A stretch of DNA of 64,000 nt from Micromonospora echinospora (GTDB lineage: Bacteria > Actinomycetota > Actinomycetes > Mycobacteriales > Micromonosporaceae). Below, in pieces: positions 1-9,591 of the stretch. How positions within the stretch are numbered: position 1 is the stretch's first letter; every line of letters begins with the position of its first letter. The stretch lies in contig NZ_LT607413.1 in assembly GCF_900091495.1 (NCBI RefSeq), positions 7,571,501 through 7,635,500 on the forward strand. Direction: 5' to 3'. The position numbers and the translations under genes are program-made. Under the pieces are notes generated by a model that saw nothing but the letters and a program-made list of their open reading frames with translations, had not been told where the DNA came from and did no database searches.

Positions 1-214
1 TGTAGCCGAGCAGCAGGTCCACCGAGACGGCGAAGAGCGCCCAGCAGAGGATGTCCACCGCGACCGGCGGGTAGAGGACGTTGGGCAGCAGGAACGCCAC
101 GGCCAGCCCGACGGCGAGCAGCGCGTACCGCAGCCAACGGGGGGAACGGGCGACGGCGGCCAGCGCGGAGGGTGTGCGCTTCGCGCTGGGCTCGGTGTCG
201 GCCACGGTGGTCAT
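1..214 (-). CDS. livM: Branched-chain amino-acid ABC transporter permease LivM (N-terminal part)
   Basis: Only the first 71 codons lie in the window; the gene runs off the left edge. The visible N-terminus has a short polar cytoplasmic segment followed by hydrophobic stretches typical of the first membrane spans of LivM permeases. The start codon overlaps the livH stop as ATGA, so translation is probably coupled to livH. Order and strand fit the second integral-membrane subunit of a HAAT-family transporter (livG-livF-binding protein-livH-livM). The assignment rests mainly on this context, because the conserved EAA-like loop is outside the window. Confidence 0.85.
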   Translation of the reverse strand, partial: MTTVADTEPSAKRTPSALAAVARSPRWLRYALLAVGLAVAFLLPNVLYPPVAVDILCWALFAVSVDLLLGY

Positions 215-1092
215 GCCGGGGCCTCCTCTCGACCGAACAGGCCGGACGGACGCCAGAGCAGCACCACGGCCATCACGATGAACACGGTCGTCTGGGCGAC
301 GATCGGCCACTCCGACAGGTACGCCTCGCCCCACGCCTGGACCAGCCCGATACCGAAGCCGGCGGCGACCGAGCCGAAGATCGAGCCGAGACCGCCGATC
401 ACCACCACCGCGAAGACCACGATGATCAGGTCGGCGCCCATCAACGGGTTGACCGCCCGCATCGGCGCGGCGAGCACCCCGGCCAGCCCGGCCAGGGCGA
501 TGCCGAAGCCGAAGACCGGGGTGATCCACTTGCCGACGTCGATGCCGAACGCCCGGGTCAGCTCGGGGCGCTCGGTGGCCGCCCGGACGACCATGCCGAT
601 CCGGGTGTGGCCGAGCAGCCACCAGACGGCCACGCAGACCGCGACGGCGAAGCCGAGGATGAACACCCGGTAGGTGGGGAAGTCGAACAGTCCGAAGTCG
701 ACGGACCCGTCCAGTTCGGCCGGGGTGGCGTACGGACTGGACATCGCGCCGTACCGGAGTTTGACCAGGTCCTGGAGGATCAGCGTCAGGCCGAAGGTGA
801 GCAGGAAGTTGTAGAGCGGGTCGAGCCGGGTGAGCCGGTGGATGAAGGCCCGCTCCAGCAGCATGCCGAACAGGCCCAGCCCGATCGGCATGATCACCAG
901 GGCCGCCCAGAACGGCACTCCGGCCTCGCTGAGCAGCACGTACGCCCCGAACGCGCCGAGCATGTAGAACGCGCCGTGGGCGAAGTTGACCACCCGCAGC
1001 ATGCCGAAGATGACCGCGAGCCCGAGGGCGAGCAGGGCGTAGAACGCCCCGCTCACCAACCCGTTGAACGTGTTGAGAAGGAAGCCGGTCAC
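211..1092 (-). CDS. livH: Branched-chain amino-acid ABC transporter permease LivH
   Basis: A 293-residue polytopic membrane protein with about eight hydrophobic segments. The N-terminus carries the LivH hallmark of a first span followed by MLRVVNFAHGAFYMLGAF (residues about 31-48). A GLGSIFGS loop near residue 235 is the cytoplasmic EAA-like contact for the ATPases. It forms the membrane channel with LivM and would import leucine, isoleucine, valine or a related amide/urea substrate. It starts 7 nt after the binding-protein gene and overlaps livM at its stop, so all five genes look like one transcription unit. Confidence 0.93.
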   Translation of the reverse strand: MTGFLLNTFNGLVSGAFYALLALGLAVIFGMLRVVNFAHGAFYMLGAFGAYVLLSEAGVPFWAALVIMPIGLGLFGMLLERAFIHRLTRLDPLYNFLLTFGLTLILQDLVKLRYGAMSSPYATPAELDGSVDFGLFDFPTYRVFILGFAVAVCVAVWWLLGHTRIGMVVRAATERPELTRAFGIDVGKWITPVFGFGIALAGLAGVLAAPMRAVNPLMGADLIIVVFAVVVIGGLGSIFGSVAAGFGIGLVQAWGEAYLSEWPIVAQTTVFIVMAVVLLWRPSGLFGREEAPA

Positions 1093-1099
1093 GGCGACG

Positions 1100-2350
1100 T
1101 CACATCCGGCAGTCCGGAGACGGGGCCGCGAACGCCTCCGCCGCCGGGATGGTCTTGAGGATCTTCACGTAGTCCCACTCCTCGGTGACCTCGGCTGCCG
1201 GCTTGACCTGGGCGAGGTAGGCGTCGTGCACGACCCGGTGGTCCTCGGCCCGGATCTTGCCGTTCCGGAGGAAGACGTCGTCGATGGTCTTGCCCTCCAG
1301 CGCCTTGACGATGGTGTCCGCGTCGTCGGTGCCGGCGGCCTGCACCGCCTCCAGGTACTGGGTGGCGGCGGAGTAGTTGGCCGCGTGGGCGAAGGTGGGC
1401 CGGGTGCCGGTCTCGGCCTTGAACCGGTCGGCGAACTCCCGGTTGCGCTGGTCGAAGTTCCAGTACCAGGCGTCGGTGTAGGTGGTGCCGGCCAGGGCGT
1501 CCGGGGTGAGCGAGTGGATGTCGGTGAGGAACATCAGCCCGACCGCCAGGCCGACGCCCTTCTCCCGGAGCTTGAACTCGTTGTACTGCTTGACCACGTT
1601 GACCAGCTCGGCGCCGGCCTGCATGGTGCCGAGCACGTCCGGCTTCGGGTTCAGGCCAGGGGCCTTGAGCAGGTACGTCGAGTAGTCGCCGCTGGTGTTC
1701 GGGAACGGCGCGGCGTCCTTCGCCAGCACCTTCCCGCCGGCCGCGGTGATCGCGTTGGAGAAGCTGCGCTCCATGTCCTGCCCGAACTGGTAATTCGGGT
1801 AGAGCACGTACCAGTTCTTCGCGCCCTGCTCGGTGGTGTTCCGGCCGGTGCCGTTGGCGAGCATGTACGTGTCGTACGCGTAGTGGAAGGTGTACTTGTT
1901 GCACTTCGCGCCGGTGAGCGTGGTGGTGGCCGCGCCGATGTTGAAGTAGAGCTTCTTCTTCTCCTTCGCCACGTCGGCCACCTTCTCCGCCGCCGACGAG
2001 GTGGGCACGTCGAGGATCAGGTCCACGCCCTTGCGGTCGTACATCTCGTTCGCCTTGGTGTTGGCGATGTCCGGCTTGTTCTGGTGGTCGGCGGTCTCCA
2101 CGGTGATGTCCTTGGTCACCGCGTCGTCGCCGTGCTTCTTCTTGAAGTCGGCGATCGCCATCTCCACGGCCTTCACCGAGTTCTTCCCGGACAGTTCGAG
2201 GTAGGCACCGGACTGGTCGTTGAGCACGCCCAGCACGATCTTGTCGCCGCTGAGCTTGCTGTCGCCGGAGGACTGTGGCCCTCCCCCGCCGCAGCCGGCC
2301 ACCAGCAGCGCGGCCGCCGACCCGGCGGCCACCAACATGGTCCTGCGCAT
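1100..2350 (-). CDS. ABC transporter substrate-binding lipoprotein, branched-chain amino-acid (LivK/HAAT) type
   Basis: About 416 residues. It has a lipoprotein signal peptide: RR near the start, a hydrophobic core and lipobox LVAGC at about residue 19, followed by a Gly-rich linker. The mature part is a Peripla_BP_6-type two-lobed binding fold (VLGVLNDQSGAYLELSGKNS near the start). It should be anchored on the outer face of the membrane and deliver ligand to LivH/LivM. Two ATGs are possible. The inner one (2350) is preferred because GGAGGG lies six bases upstream; the outer one (2356) sits directly on that Shine-Dalgarno. The ligand could be a branched-chain amino acid, urea or a short amide; this cannot be decided from sequence. 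Confidence 0.88.
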   Translation of the reverse strand: MRRTMLVAAGSAAALLVAGCGGGGPQSSGDSKLSGDKIVLGVLNDQSGAYLELSGKNSVKAVEMAIADFKKKHGDDAVTKDITVETADHQNKPDIANTKANEMYDRKGVDLILDVPTSSAAEKVADVAKEKKKLYFNIGAATTTLTGAKCNKYTFHYAYDTYMLANGTGRNTTEQGAKNWYVLYPNYQFGQDMERSFSNAITAAGGKVLAKDAAPFPNTSGDYSTYLLKAPGLNPKPDVLGTMQAGAELVNVVKQYNEFKLREKGVGLAVGLMFLTDIHSLTPDALAGTTYTDAWYWNFDQRNREFADRFKAETGTRPTFAHAANYSAATQYLEAVQAAGTDDADTIVKALEGKTIDDVFLRNGKIRAEDHRVVHDAYLAQVKPAAEVTEEWDYVKILKTIPAAEAFAAPSPDCRM

Positions 2351-2389
2351 GGTCATCCCTCCATCCGCGCGTGACGGCGCGGGTCGTCG

Positions 2390-3082
2390 TCAGATGCCGA
2401 GGTACGACAGCAGCTCGCGTTCCCGCGAGCGCACCTCGGAGTTGTCCATCGCCTCCACCACACGTCCCTCGGCCAGCAGGTAGTGCCGGTCGGCGACGCC
2501 GGTGGCGAAGTGCAGGTTCTGCTCGACCAGCAGCACGGTCACGCCGTGCTCCTTGGCCTGCCGCAGGATGTCGCCGACCTGCCCCACCAGCAGGGGCGAC
2601 AGTCCCTCGGTCGGCTCGTCGCAGAGCAGCAGCCGGGCGCCCATCCGCAGCACCCGGGCCAGGGCGAGCATCTGCTGCTCACCACCGGAGAGCTGGGTGG
2701 CCGCCGAGTCGCGGCGGGCGTACAGGGCGGGGAACGCCTCGTAGACCCGCTCCAGCGGCCACGGGTCGGGGCCCACCGTCGGCGGCAGCGTCAGGTTCTC
2801 GGTGACGGTGAGCGTGGCGTACGCGCCCCGGTCGTCGGGGACCCAGCCCAGGCCCAGCCGGGCCCGGCGGTGCGCCGGCAGCCGGCCGACGTCCCGGCCG
2901 TCCAGGGTGACCGTCCCGCTGCGGCCCGGGTGCAGCCCCATCACACAGCGCAGCAGGGTGGACTTGCCGGCCCCGTTGCGCCCGACCAGGGTGACCACCT
3001 CGCCTGCGGCGACGGTGAGGCTCACGCCGCGCAGCACCCGTGCCTCGCCGTACCAGGCGGAGAGGTCGTCAACGCGCAGCAT
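2390..3082 (-). CDS. livF: ABC transporter ATP-binding protein LivF
   Basis: About 230 residues, normal for LivF. Walker A is GRNGAGKST, the signature is LSGGEQQMLALARVL, Walker B is LLLCDEPTEGLSP and the switch His lies in VEQNLHFA. This is one of the two ATPase subunits that power the LivHM importer. The chosen ATG begins the core sequence MLRVDDLSAWYG and has GGAG about seven bases upstream. A second ATG 24 bases further upstream (3106), with its own GGGAG, is equally usable and would lengthen the overlap with the end of livG. It is followed by the binding-protein gene after a short gap. Confidence 0.92.
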   Translation of the reverse strand: MLRVDDLSAWYGEARVLRGVSLTVAAGEVVTLVGRNGAGKSTLLRCVMGLHPGRSGTVTLDGRDVGRLPAHRRARLGLGWVPDDRGAYATLTVTENLTLPPTVGPDPWPLERVYEAFPALYARRDSAATQLSGGEQQMLALARVLRMGARLLLCDEPTEGLSPLLVGQVGDILRQAKEHGVTVLLVEQNLHFATGVADRHYLLAEGRVVEAMDNSEVRSRERELLSYLGI

Positions 3083-3860
3083 CGGTCGCTCCGTCGGTGG
3101 CTCCATGGGCGGCTCCCAGATAGGCGGTGATCACGCGTTCGTCGGCACGGACCTGCTCGTACGGACCCTCGACCAGGACCTTGCCGGCCTGGAGCACGGT
3201 GACGGTGTCGGCCAGCCGGCCCACGACGCTCATGTTGTGTTCGACCATCACCACGGTTCGGCCGGCACGGACCCGGGCGACCAGCTCGACGGTGCGGTCG
3301 ACGTCCTCGAGGCCCATCCCGGCGGTCGGCTCGTCGAGCAGCAGGACGCGGGGGTCGAGAGCGAGGGCGATGGCCAGTTCCAGGGCCCGCTTGCGCCCGT
3401 ACGCGAGGGCGTCGGCAGGCGTCTCGGCCAGGTCGGCGAGCCCGACCTCGGCGAGCAGTTCGTCGGCCCGGGCGGTGTAGCGGCGCATCAGACGTGCCGA
3501 GCGCCAGAACCGCCAGCCCAGGCCGCTGGGGCTCTGCAACGCCAGCGCCACGTGTTCGCGGGCGGAGAGCTGCGGGAAGAGGCTGGTGATCTGGAAGGAC
3601 CGGGCGACGCCGAGTCGGGCGACCCGTTCCGGGGGCAGGCCGCCGATGTCCCGCCCGTCGAGCAGGATCCGCCCGCCACTGGGGCGCAGGAACCCGGTGA
3701 GCAGGTTGAACAGGGTGGTCTTGCCGGCCCCGTTCGGTCCGACCAGGGCATGCACGGTTCCCTCGACGACGTCGAGGTCGACCCGGTCCACGGCCCGGAA
3801 GCCCCGGAAGTCCCGGGTCAGCCCTCGCGCCGACAGCAGTCCCTGCCCGACCATCGCCAC
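3069..3860 (-). CDS. livG: ABC transporter ATP-binding protein LivG
   Basis: 263 residues. Walker A is GPNGAGKTT, the LivG-specific VARSFQITSLFPQLSAREHV segment follows, Walker B is LLLDEPTAGM and the switch His is in VMVEHNM. The ABC signature is atypical: where relatives have LSYGEQRQLE it reads LAYGRKRALE, keeping only the Gly. Its 3' end overlaps the livF start, and it is the first gene of the operon. Start is GTG 3860 or ATG 3854, both in frame. The roughly 215 nt upstream should hold the operon promoter, but no convincing -35/-10 pair is seen. Confidence 0.91.
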   Translation of the reverse strand: MAMVGQGLLSARGLTRDFRGFRAVDRVDLDVVEGTVHALVGPNGAGKTTLFNLLTGFLRPSGGRILLDGRDIGGLPPERVARLGVARSFQITSLFPQLSAREHVALALQSPSGLGWRFWRSARLMRRYTARADELLAEVGLADLAETPADALAYGRKRALELAIALALDPRVLLLDEPTAGMGLEDVDRTVELVARVRAGRTVVMVEHNMSVVGRLADTVTVLQAGKVLVEGPYEQVRADERVITAYLGAAHGATDGATDAAR

Positions 3861-4041
3861 ACCCTCCGCAGGTCGACGGCGACGACCGGATCGGTGACAG
3901 CGGTCACAGGATCGTCGCGTGCAGGAAACCTACGGGGCGGCGGCGATCTCGAACTATGTCGATCTCACATACATTCCGGTACGACCACCCGGGCTCGCCC
4001 ACCATGGGAGAACGGGCCCGGACCGTCGTCGCACCGGCGAC

Positions 4042-4063
4042 CCACCACGTCGACATGTGGTGG
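4042..4063 (-). terminator. Candidate hairpin terminator after the class V aminotransferase gene
   Basis: A 9-bp stem (4042-4050 with 4055-4063, one G-U pair) closes a 4-nt loop just past the stop of the minus-strand aminotransferase gene. No T-run follows, as is common in high-GC actinomycetes. Confidence 0.35.
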
Positions 4064-4077
4064 CGCCACTGGTGCCA

Positions 4078-5115
4078 TCAGCCGGTAAGCGCGTTCAGCG
4101 CGAGGTCCACGTCCGCCTCGGTGGTGTAGAGGTGGAAGGACGCCCGGACCCGCCCGGCCCGGACGGCGGCCCGCACGCCAGCCCGCTCCAGCTTCTCCTG
4201 CGCCCCCGGAACGTCGACGACGACGATCGCGCTCTCCCCCGGCGGCTGTCCCAGGCCGTCGAGGAACCGGTTGGCCAGGGCCACGTCGTGGTCCCGGATC
4301 GCGGGCACCCCGATCTCGGCGAGGAGTTCCAGCGCCGGGGCCGCCCCGACGTAGCAGAACCAGGCCGGGGAGATGTCGAACCGCCGGGCGTCCTCGGCCA
4401 GGCGCAGCGGCGGCCCGTAATAGGAGCCCTCCGGCTCCCCGCCCGCGAACCAGCCGGCGGCGTCCGGTCGCATCCGGTCCCGCAGCCGAGGCGCCAGGTA
4501 GCCGAGGGCCACGCCGCGCGGGGCGGTCAGCCACTTGTACGCCCCGACCACCACCGCGTCGGCCTGACCGGCGTCGAAGGGCAGCCAGCCGCAGCCCTGG
4601 GTGGCGTCGACCGACACCAGCGCACCGTGCGCGCGGGCGGCGGCCACGATCTCGTCGTACGGGGCGACCCGCCCGTCCGCGGACTGCACCAGGCTGAACG
4701 CGACCAGGTCGGTGCCGTCGTCGATGGCGTCGACCAGCTTCTCCAGCGGCACCGTCCGCACCTCGACGCCCCGGTCGGCCTGCACCAGCCAGGGGAAGAG
4801 GTTGCTGACGAACTCGACCTCCGGCACCACCACCCGCGCGCCCGGGGGCAACGCCGCGGCGACCGGGGCCAGCAGCTGGGACACCGCGCTTCCGATCGCC
4901 ACGTCCCCGGCCGGTACGTCCACCAGCCGGGCGAACGCCGCCCGCGAGCGTTCGGCCGCCGCGTTCCACACGTCCACGACGTTGTGGCCGACCCGCCACC
5001 GGGCCAGCGACTCCTGGACGGCCGTCCAGGTCGGTTCGGCCGGCAGCCCGTAGGTGGCGGTGTTCAGCCACCCGGGCTCCGGCTGCCACAGCTTCCGCGC
5101 CTCGTCCAGATCCAT
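4078..5115 (-). CDS. PLP-dependent class V aminotransferase family protein
   Basis: 345 residues of aminotransferase class V / cysteine-desulfurase fold. The N-terminus GWLNTATYGLP is the usual substrate-pocket start. SVDATQGCGWLPFD carries the PLP-pairing Asp (about residue 170) and VVGAYKWLTAPRG carries the Schiff-base Lys (about residue 195). No cysteine sits in the late C-terminal position where SufS/NifS carry their catalytic Cys, so desulfurase activity is doubtful. Isopenicillin-epimerase-like or EgtE-like C-S lyase roles are possible. It stands alone between the liv operon and dnaE with its own hairpin at the 3' end. The substrate is not predictable. Confidence 0.8.
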   Translation of the reverse strand: MDLDEARKLWQPEPGWLNTATYGLPAEPTWTAVQESLARWRVGHNVVDVWNAAAERSRAAFARLVDVPAGDVAIGSAVSQLLAPVAAALPPGARVVVPEVEFVSNLFPWLVQADRGVEVRTVPLEKLVDAIDDGTDLVAFSLVQSADGRVAPYDEIVAAARAHGALVSVDATQGCGWLPFDAGQADAVVVGAYKWLTAPRGVALGYLAPRLRDRMRPDAAGWFAGGEPEGSYYGPPLRLAEDARRFDISPAWFCYVGAAPALELLAEIGVPAIRDHDVALANRFLDGLGQPPGESAIVVVDVPGAQEKLERAGVRAAVRAGRVRASFHLYTTEADVDLALNALTG

Positions 5116-5281
5116 GCGTCCGACGCTAGCCGCGCGGCCGGGGCGCGGTTACAGCCAATCACCGACCCCTGGCTCCCGGTACGCACAGGGGTCACGGATG
5201 GCCCGGACCGGTAGCACGAACGGGGCAGCTCGACAGCGTCCCGGCCCTCACCACCTCGCGGACGGCCCGGGTCGGGCGGGT

Positions 5282-8200
5282 TCAGCTCACGTTCGCCGGA
5301 CCGAGCACGCTCTTCAGGTCCCCCATCAGCGCGGTGGTGGCGGCCACCCGGAACGGACCGAGCCGCAGCGTGGTGACCTTGCCGCCGTTGAGGAGCTTCA
5401 CGTGCACCTCGGTGTCGCCTGGGTGCAGCACCAGGGTCTCCTTGAGGCGCTCCACCAGGGGCGGGGTGCACCGGTGCACCGGGATGGTCAGGGTGACCGG
5501 CTTGCTGCCCGGGTTGCTGGTGACGTCCGGCAGCTGCATGTCCATCGCCATGATCCGGGGGGTGTCGTCCCGGCGGTCCACCCGTCCCTTGACCACCACG
5601 ATCGCGTCCTCGGCGATGTACTGGCCGATCACCTCGTAGGTGTTGGGGAAGAACAGCGTCTCCACGCCACCGGCCAGGTCCTCCAGGGTGGCCGACGCCC
5701 AGGCCCGGCCCTGCTTGGTCACCCGGCGCTGCACCCCGGAGAGGATGCCGGCGAGGGTGACCACCGCCCCGTCGGGCACCGAGCCCTCCTCGGACAGCGC
5801 GGCGATGGTGCAGTCCGCCGCCGCGCCGAGGACGTGTTCCAGCCCGAACAGCGGGTGGTCGGAGACGTAGAGACCGAGCATCTCCCGCTCGAAGGCGAGC
5901 TTGTCCCGCTTGTCCCACTCGCTCTCGCCGATCACCGGCATCACGGTCGTGCTGGTGGTGTCGGCGTCCCCGAACCCGGCGCCGAAGAGGTCGTACTGGC
6001 CGACCGCCTCCTTGCGCTTGACGTCGGCGTACGCGTCGATCGCCTCGGCGTGCACGACGAGCAGGCCCTTACGGGGGTGCCCCAGCGCGTCGAACGCCCC
6101 GGCCTTGATCAGGGATTCGATGGTCTTCTTGTTGCAGACCACCGCGTCGACCTTCGACAGGAAGTCGTAGAAGTCGGTGTACTCGCTCTTCTCCTCCCGG
6201 CAGCGCATGATCGAGGCGACCACGTTCGCGCCGACGTTGCGCACCGCGCCGAGACCGAAGCGGATCTCCTTGCCGACCGGGGTGAACGGCCCGGCGGAGG
6301 TGTTCACGTCCGGCGGCAGGACCTGGATCCGCATCCGGCGGCACTCGGAGAGATAGAGCGCCATCTTGTCCTTGTCGTCACCGACCGAGGTCAGCAGCGC
6401 GGCCATGTACTCGGCCGGATAGTGCGCCTTGAGGTACGCCGTCCAGTAGGAGACCAGCCCGTACGCGGCGGAGTGCGCCTTGTTGAACGCGTAGCCGGCG
6501 AACGGCACCAGCACGTCCCACACCGCCTGGATCGCCTCGTCGGAGTAGCCGCGCTCGCGGCAGCCGTACCGGAACGGGATGAACTCCTTGTCGAGGATCT
6601 CCTTCTTCTTCTTGCCCATCGCCCGACGGAGCAGGTCGGCCTGGCCGAGGCTGTAGCCGGCGAGGATCTGCGCGGCGCGCTGCACCTGCTCCTGGTAGAC
6701 GATCAGCCCGTAGGTCGGGGCGAGGATCTCCCGCAGCGGCTCCTCCAGCTCCGGGTGGATCGGGGTGATCTCCTGGAGGCCGTTCTTGCGCAGCGCGTAG
6801 TTGGTGTGCGAGTCCACGCCCATCGGGCCGGGCCGGTAGAGCGCGAGGACGGCGGAGATGTCCTCGAAGTTGTCCGGCTTCATCAGCCGCAGCAGCGACC
6901 GCATCGGCCCGCCGTCGAGCTGGAACACGCCCAGGGTGTCGCCCCGGGCCAGCAGCTCGTAGGCGGCCTTGTCGTCCAGCTCCAGGCCCAGCAGGTCGAG
7001 GTCCTTGCCGTGGTTGAGCTGGATGTTCTTGACCGCGTCGTCGATGATCGTCAGGTTGCGCAGGCCGAGGAAGTCCATCTTCAACAGCCCGAGCGACTCG
7101 CACGTCGGGTAGTCGAACTGGGTGATGATCACCCCGTCCGAGTCCCGGCGCATCAGCGGGATGTGTTCGATGATCGGCTCGGCGGACATGATGACGCCGG
7201 CGGCGTGCACGCCGGTCTGCCGGATCAGCCCCTCGATGCCCTTGGCCGTCTCGATGACCTTCTTGACGTCCGGGTCGGACTCGTACAGGCCCCGGATCTC
7301 GCCGGCCTCGGCGTAGCGGGGGTGCTTCGGGTCGAAGATGCCGGACAGCGGGATGTCCTTGCCCATCACCGCCGGGGGCATCGCCTTGGTGATCCGGTCG
7401 CCGACCGCGTACGGGTAGCCGAGCACCCGGGCCGAGTCCTTGATCGCGGCCTTCGCCTTGATCGTGCCGAAGGTGGCGATCTGGGCGACCTTGTCCTCGC
7501 CCCACTTGTCGGTGACGTACTTGATCACCTCACCGCGTCGACGCTCGTCGAAGTCGATGTCGACATCCGGCATGGAGACCCGCTCGGGGTTCAGGAACCG
7601 CTCGAAGATCAGGCCGTGCGGGATCGGGTCCAGGTCGGTGATGCCGAGCGCGTACGCGACCAGCGAGCCGGCCGCCGAGCCCCGGCCCGGTCCGACCGCG
7701 ATGCCCTGGCTCTTCGCCCACTGGATGAAGTCGGCGACCACGAGGAAGTACGACGGGAAGCCCATCTGGATGATGACGCCCAGCTCGTACTCGGCCTGGA
7801 CGACGTGCCCCTCCGGGATGCCGTTCGGGAAGCGGCGGGCCAGCCCCTTGAAGGTCTCCTTGCGGAACCAGGACTCCTCGGTCTCCCCGTCCGGCACCGG
7901 GAAGCGCGGCATCAGGTTGTGGAACTCGAACATGCCGCTCGGGTCGACCCGCTCGGCGACCAGCAGGGTGTTGCGGCAGCCCTCCAGCCAGACGTCCGAG
8001 CCGTCGACCGCGCGCATCTCCTCGGCGGACTTGATGAAGTAGCCGCTGCCGCCGAACTTGAACCGGTTCGGGTCGGCGATGTTGCTGCCGGTCTGGACGC
8101 AGAGCAGCACGTCGTGCGACTCGGCCTGCGCCTCGTGGGTGTAGTGGGAGTCGTTGGTGACCACCGGCGGGATGGCCAGTTTCTTGCCGATCTCCAGCAG

Positions 8201-8812
8201 CCCGTCGCGGACCCGCTTCTCGATGTCGAGGCCGTGGTCCATCAACTCCAGGAAGTAGTTCTCCTTGCCGAAGATCTCCTGGTACTTCGCCGCCGCCTCC
8301 AGGGCCTGGGCGTCGTGGCCGAGGCGCAACCGGGTCTGCACCTCACCCGACGGGCAGCCGGTGGTGGCCATCAGACCCTCGGCGTGCGCGGCGATCAGCT
8401 CGGTGTCCATCCGGGGCCACTTGACGAAGAACCCCTCGGTGTACGCCTTCGAGGTGAGCGTGAAGAGGTTGTGCAGACCGGTCTTGTTCCGCGCCCAGAT
8501 GGTCTTGTGGGTGTAACCACCGCTACCGGAGACGTCGTCGCTCTTCTGTTCCGGCCGGCCCCACTTGACCCGCTGCTTGTGGAAGCGCGACTCCGGCGCC
8601 ACGTACGCCTCGATGCCGAGCACCGGGGTGATCCCGGCGGCCATGGCCTGCTTGTAGAAGTCGTGCGCGCCGTGCATGTTGCCGTGGTCGGTCATCGCCA
8701 CCGCCGGCATGCCCAGTCGGCTCGCCTCGGCGAAGAGGTCCTTCAGCCGGGCCGCACCGTCGAGCATCGAATACTCCGTGTGCACGTGCAGATGCGCGAA
8801 CGAGTCGGCCAT
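5282..8812 (-). CDS. dnaE: DNA polymerase III subunit alpha (replicative DnaE1)
   Basis: 1176 residues, full length for DnaE1. The N-terminal PHP domain (about 5-280) starts [13 protein letters not shown] and keeps its metal-binding His residues. The polymerase palm has the catalytic Asp pair in PDVDIDFD (about 412-419), followed by the DnaE finger segment [11 protein letters not shown] upstream and a beta-clamp/OB region. The OB fold lies at about 1005-1075 ([19 protein letters not shown]). It is the chromosomal replication polymerase. ATG 8812 is supported by family N-termini. A TAGGCT -10-like box at 8852-8857 would give a leader of about 33 nt. It is transcribed divergently from the sigma-factor gene. 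Confidence 0.97.
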   Translation of the reverse strand: MADSFAHLHVHTEYSMLDGAARLKDLFAEASRLGMPAVAMTDHGNMHGAHDFYKQAMAAGITPVLGIEAYVAPESRFHKQRVKWGRPEQKSDDVSGSGGYTHKTIWARNKTGLHNLFTLTSKAYTEGFFVKWPRMDTELIAAHAEGLMATTGCPSGEVQTRLRLGHDAQALEAAAKYQEIFGKENYFLELMDHGLDIEKRVRDGLLEIGKKLAIPPVVTNDSHYTHEAQAESHDVLLCVQTGSNIADPNRFKFGGSGYFIKSAEEMRAVDGSDVWLEGCRNTLLVAERVDPSGMFEFHNLMPRFPVPDGETEESWFRKETFKGLARRFPNGIPEGHVVQAEYELGVIIQMGFPSYFLVVADFIQWAKSQGIAVGPGRGSAAGSLVAYALGITDLDPIPHGLIFERFLNPERVSMPDVDIDFDERRRGEVIKYVTDKWGEDKVAQIATFGTIKAKAAIKDSARVLGYPYAVGDRITKAMPPAVMGKDIPLSGIFDPKHPRYAEAGEIRGLYESDPDVKKVIETAKGIEGLIRQTGVHAAGVIMSAEPIIEHIPLMRRDSDGVIITQFDYPTCESLGLLKMDFLGLRNLTIIDDAVKNIQLNHGKDLDLLGLELDDKAAYELLARGDTLGVFQLDGGPMRSLLRLMKPDNFEDISAVLALYRPGPMGVDSHTNYALRKNGLQEITPIHPELEEPLREILAPTYGLIVYQEQVQRAAQILAGYSLGQADLLRRAMGKKKKEILDKEFIPFRYGCRERGYSDEAIQAVWDVLVPFAGYAFNKAHSAAYGLVSYWTAYLKAHYPAEYMAALLTSVGDDKDKMALYLSECRRMRIQVLPPDVNTSAGPFTPVGKEIRFGLGAVRNVGANVVASIMRCREEKSEYTDFYDFLSKVDAVVCNKKTIESLIKAGAFDALGHPRKGLLVVHAEAIDAYADVKRKEAVGQYDLFGAGFGDADTTSTTVMPVIGESEWDKRDKLAFEREMLGLYVSDHPLFGLEHVLGAAADCTIAALSEEGSVPDGAVVTLAGILSGVQRRVTKQGRAWASATLEDLAGGVETLFFPNTYEVIGQYIAEDAIVVVKGRVDRRDDTPRIMAMDMQLPDVTSNPGSKPVTLTIPVHRCTPPLVERLKETLVLHPGDTEVHVKLLNGGKVTTLRLGPFRVAATTALMGDLKSVLGPANVS

Positions 8813-9030
8813 GCAGAGCGCCCCCCGGGTCTGATCTTTGGCAGTCGGCCTAGCCTAGCCCCGCCCCGGATCCCGGCTCTCGACCGCCACGCGTCCCGCC
8901 GACCGGTGCCGCTGATCTCGCCGACCAGTTGTTGGCGACGGATCGACAGTCGGTTGCCGGACTCGACCGGGAAGCCGGGCGACGGCCGTCGTAGCCTTGC
9001 CGGACCACACCCGACGACCATTGGACGAGG

Positions 9031-9591
9031 ATGCCCCTTCCGGACGGTGTCGAGGAGCTGGCCGGATCGGCGGCGCGCGGGGACCCGGCGGCGCGGGACG
9101 CCCTGCTGGCCGCGGTCCGCCCGGAGGTGCTGCGCCTCTGCGCCCGGCTGTTGCCGCACCGGGAGGACGCCGAGGAGGCGTGCCAGGACGCGCTGCTCGC
9201 GCTGGCCCAGGGCATCACCCGGTTCGAAGGCCGGTCGTCGTTCCACACCTGGCTCCACCGGCTGACCGCCAACCGGGCCCGCTCGACCTACCGGGCGCTG
9301 CGCCGCCGGTGGCTGGTGGAGGCCGGCGGCGTGCCGCTGCCGGATCCGCCCGACCCGCGCCGGACGAGCGTGGTCGCCGGCACCCGGCTCGACCTGCTCG
9401 ACGCGCTCGACACGGTCCGTCCCGAACTCGCCGAGGCGGTGACCCTGCGCGACGTCCTCGGGCTGGGCTACCGGGAGATCGCCGCGCTGCTCGACCTGCC
9501 CGAGGGGACCGTCAAGTCGCGGGTCCACGAGGCCCGCCGGCAACTCCGGCTGCGCCTGTCCGCAGCGCCGACCGCCGGGGAGGGGCGGTGA
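9031..9591 (+). CDS. ECF-family RNA polymerase sigma factor (sigma-70 type)
   Basis: 186 residues: sigma region 2 at about 18-85 (CARLLPHREDAEEACQDALL, then FHTWLHRLTANRAR) and region 4 at about 125-175 with the helix-turn-helix YREIAALLDLPEGTVKSRVH. Region 3 is absent, as in ECF sigmas. The ATG follows GGACGAGG. The stop overlaps the next gene as GTGA, so the partner is translationally coupled. That partner is a secreted lipoprotein rather than a recognisable anti-sigma factor. The promoter set it controls cannot be read from this window. Confidence 0.92.
   Translation: MPLPDGVEELAGSAARGDPAARDALLAAVRPEVLRLCARLLPHREDAEEACQDALLALAQGITRFEGRSSFHTWLHRLTANRARSTYRALRRRWLVEAGGVPLPDPPDPRRTSVVAGTRLDLLDALDTVRPELAEAVTLRDVLGLGYREIAALLDLPEGTVKSRVHEARRQLRLRLSAAPTAGEGR

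Noticed and set aside
5164..5193. 8-bp inverted repeat gacccctg/caggggtc downstream of dnaE as its terminator
   Set aside because: The loop is 14 nt, no T-run follows and it is about 90 nt from the dnaE stop; too weak to list as a terminator.
5054..9265. A very long plus-strand open frame antisense to dnaE
   Set aside because: It lies fully over dnaE, whose motifs are unmistakable. Its translation is low-complexity Val/Arg/Gly/His-rich without any domain, the usual shadow in GC-rich third-position-biased DNA.
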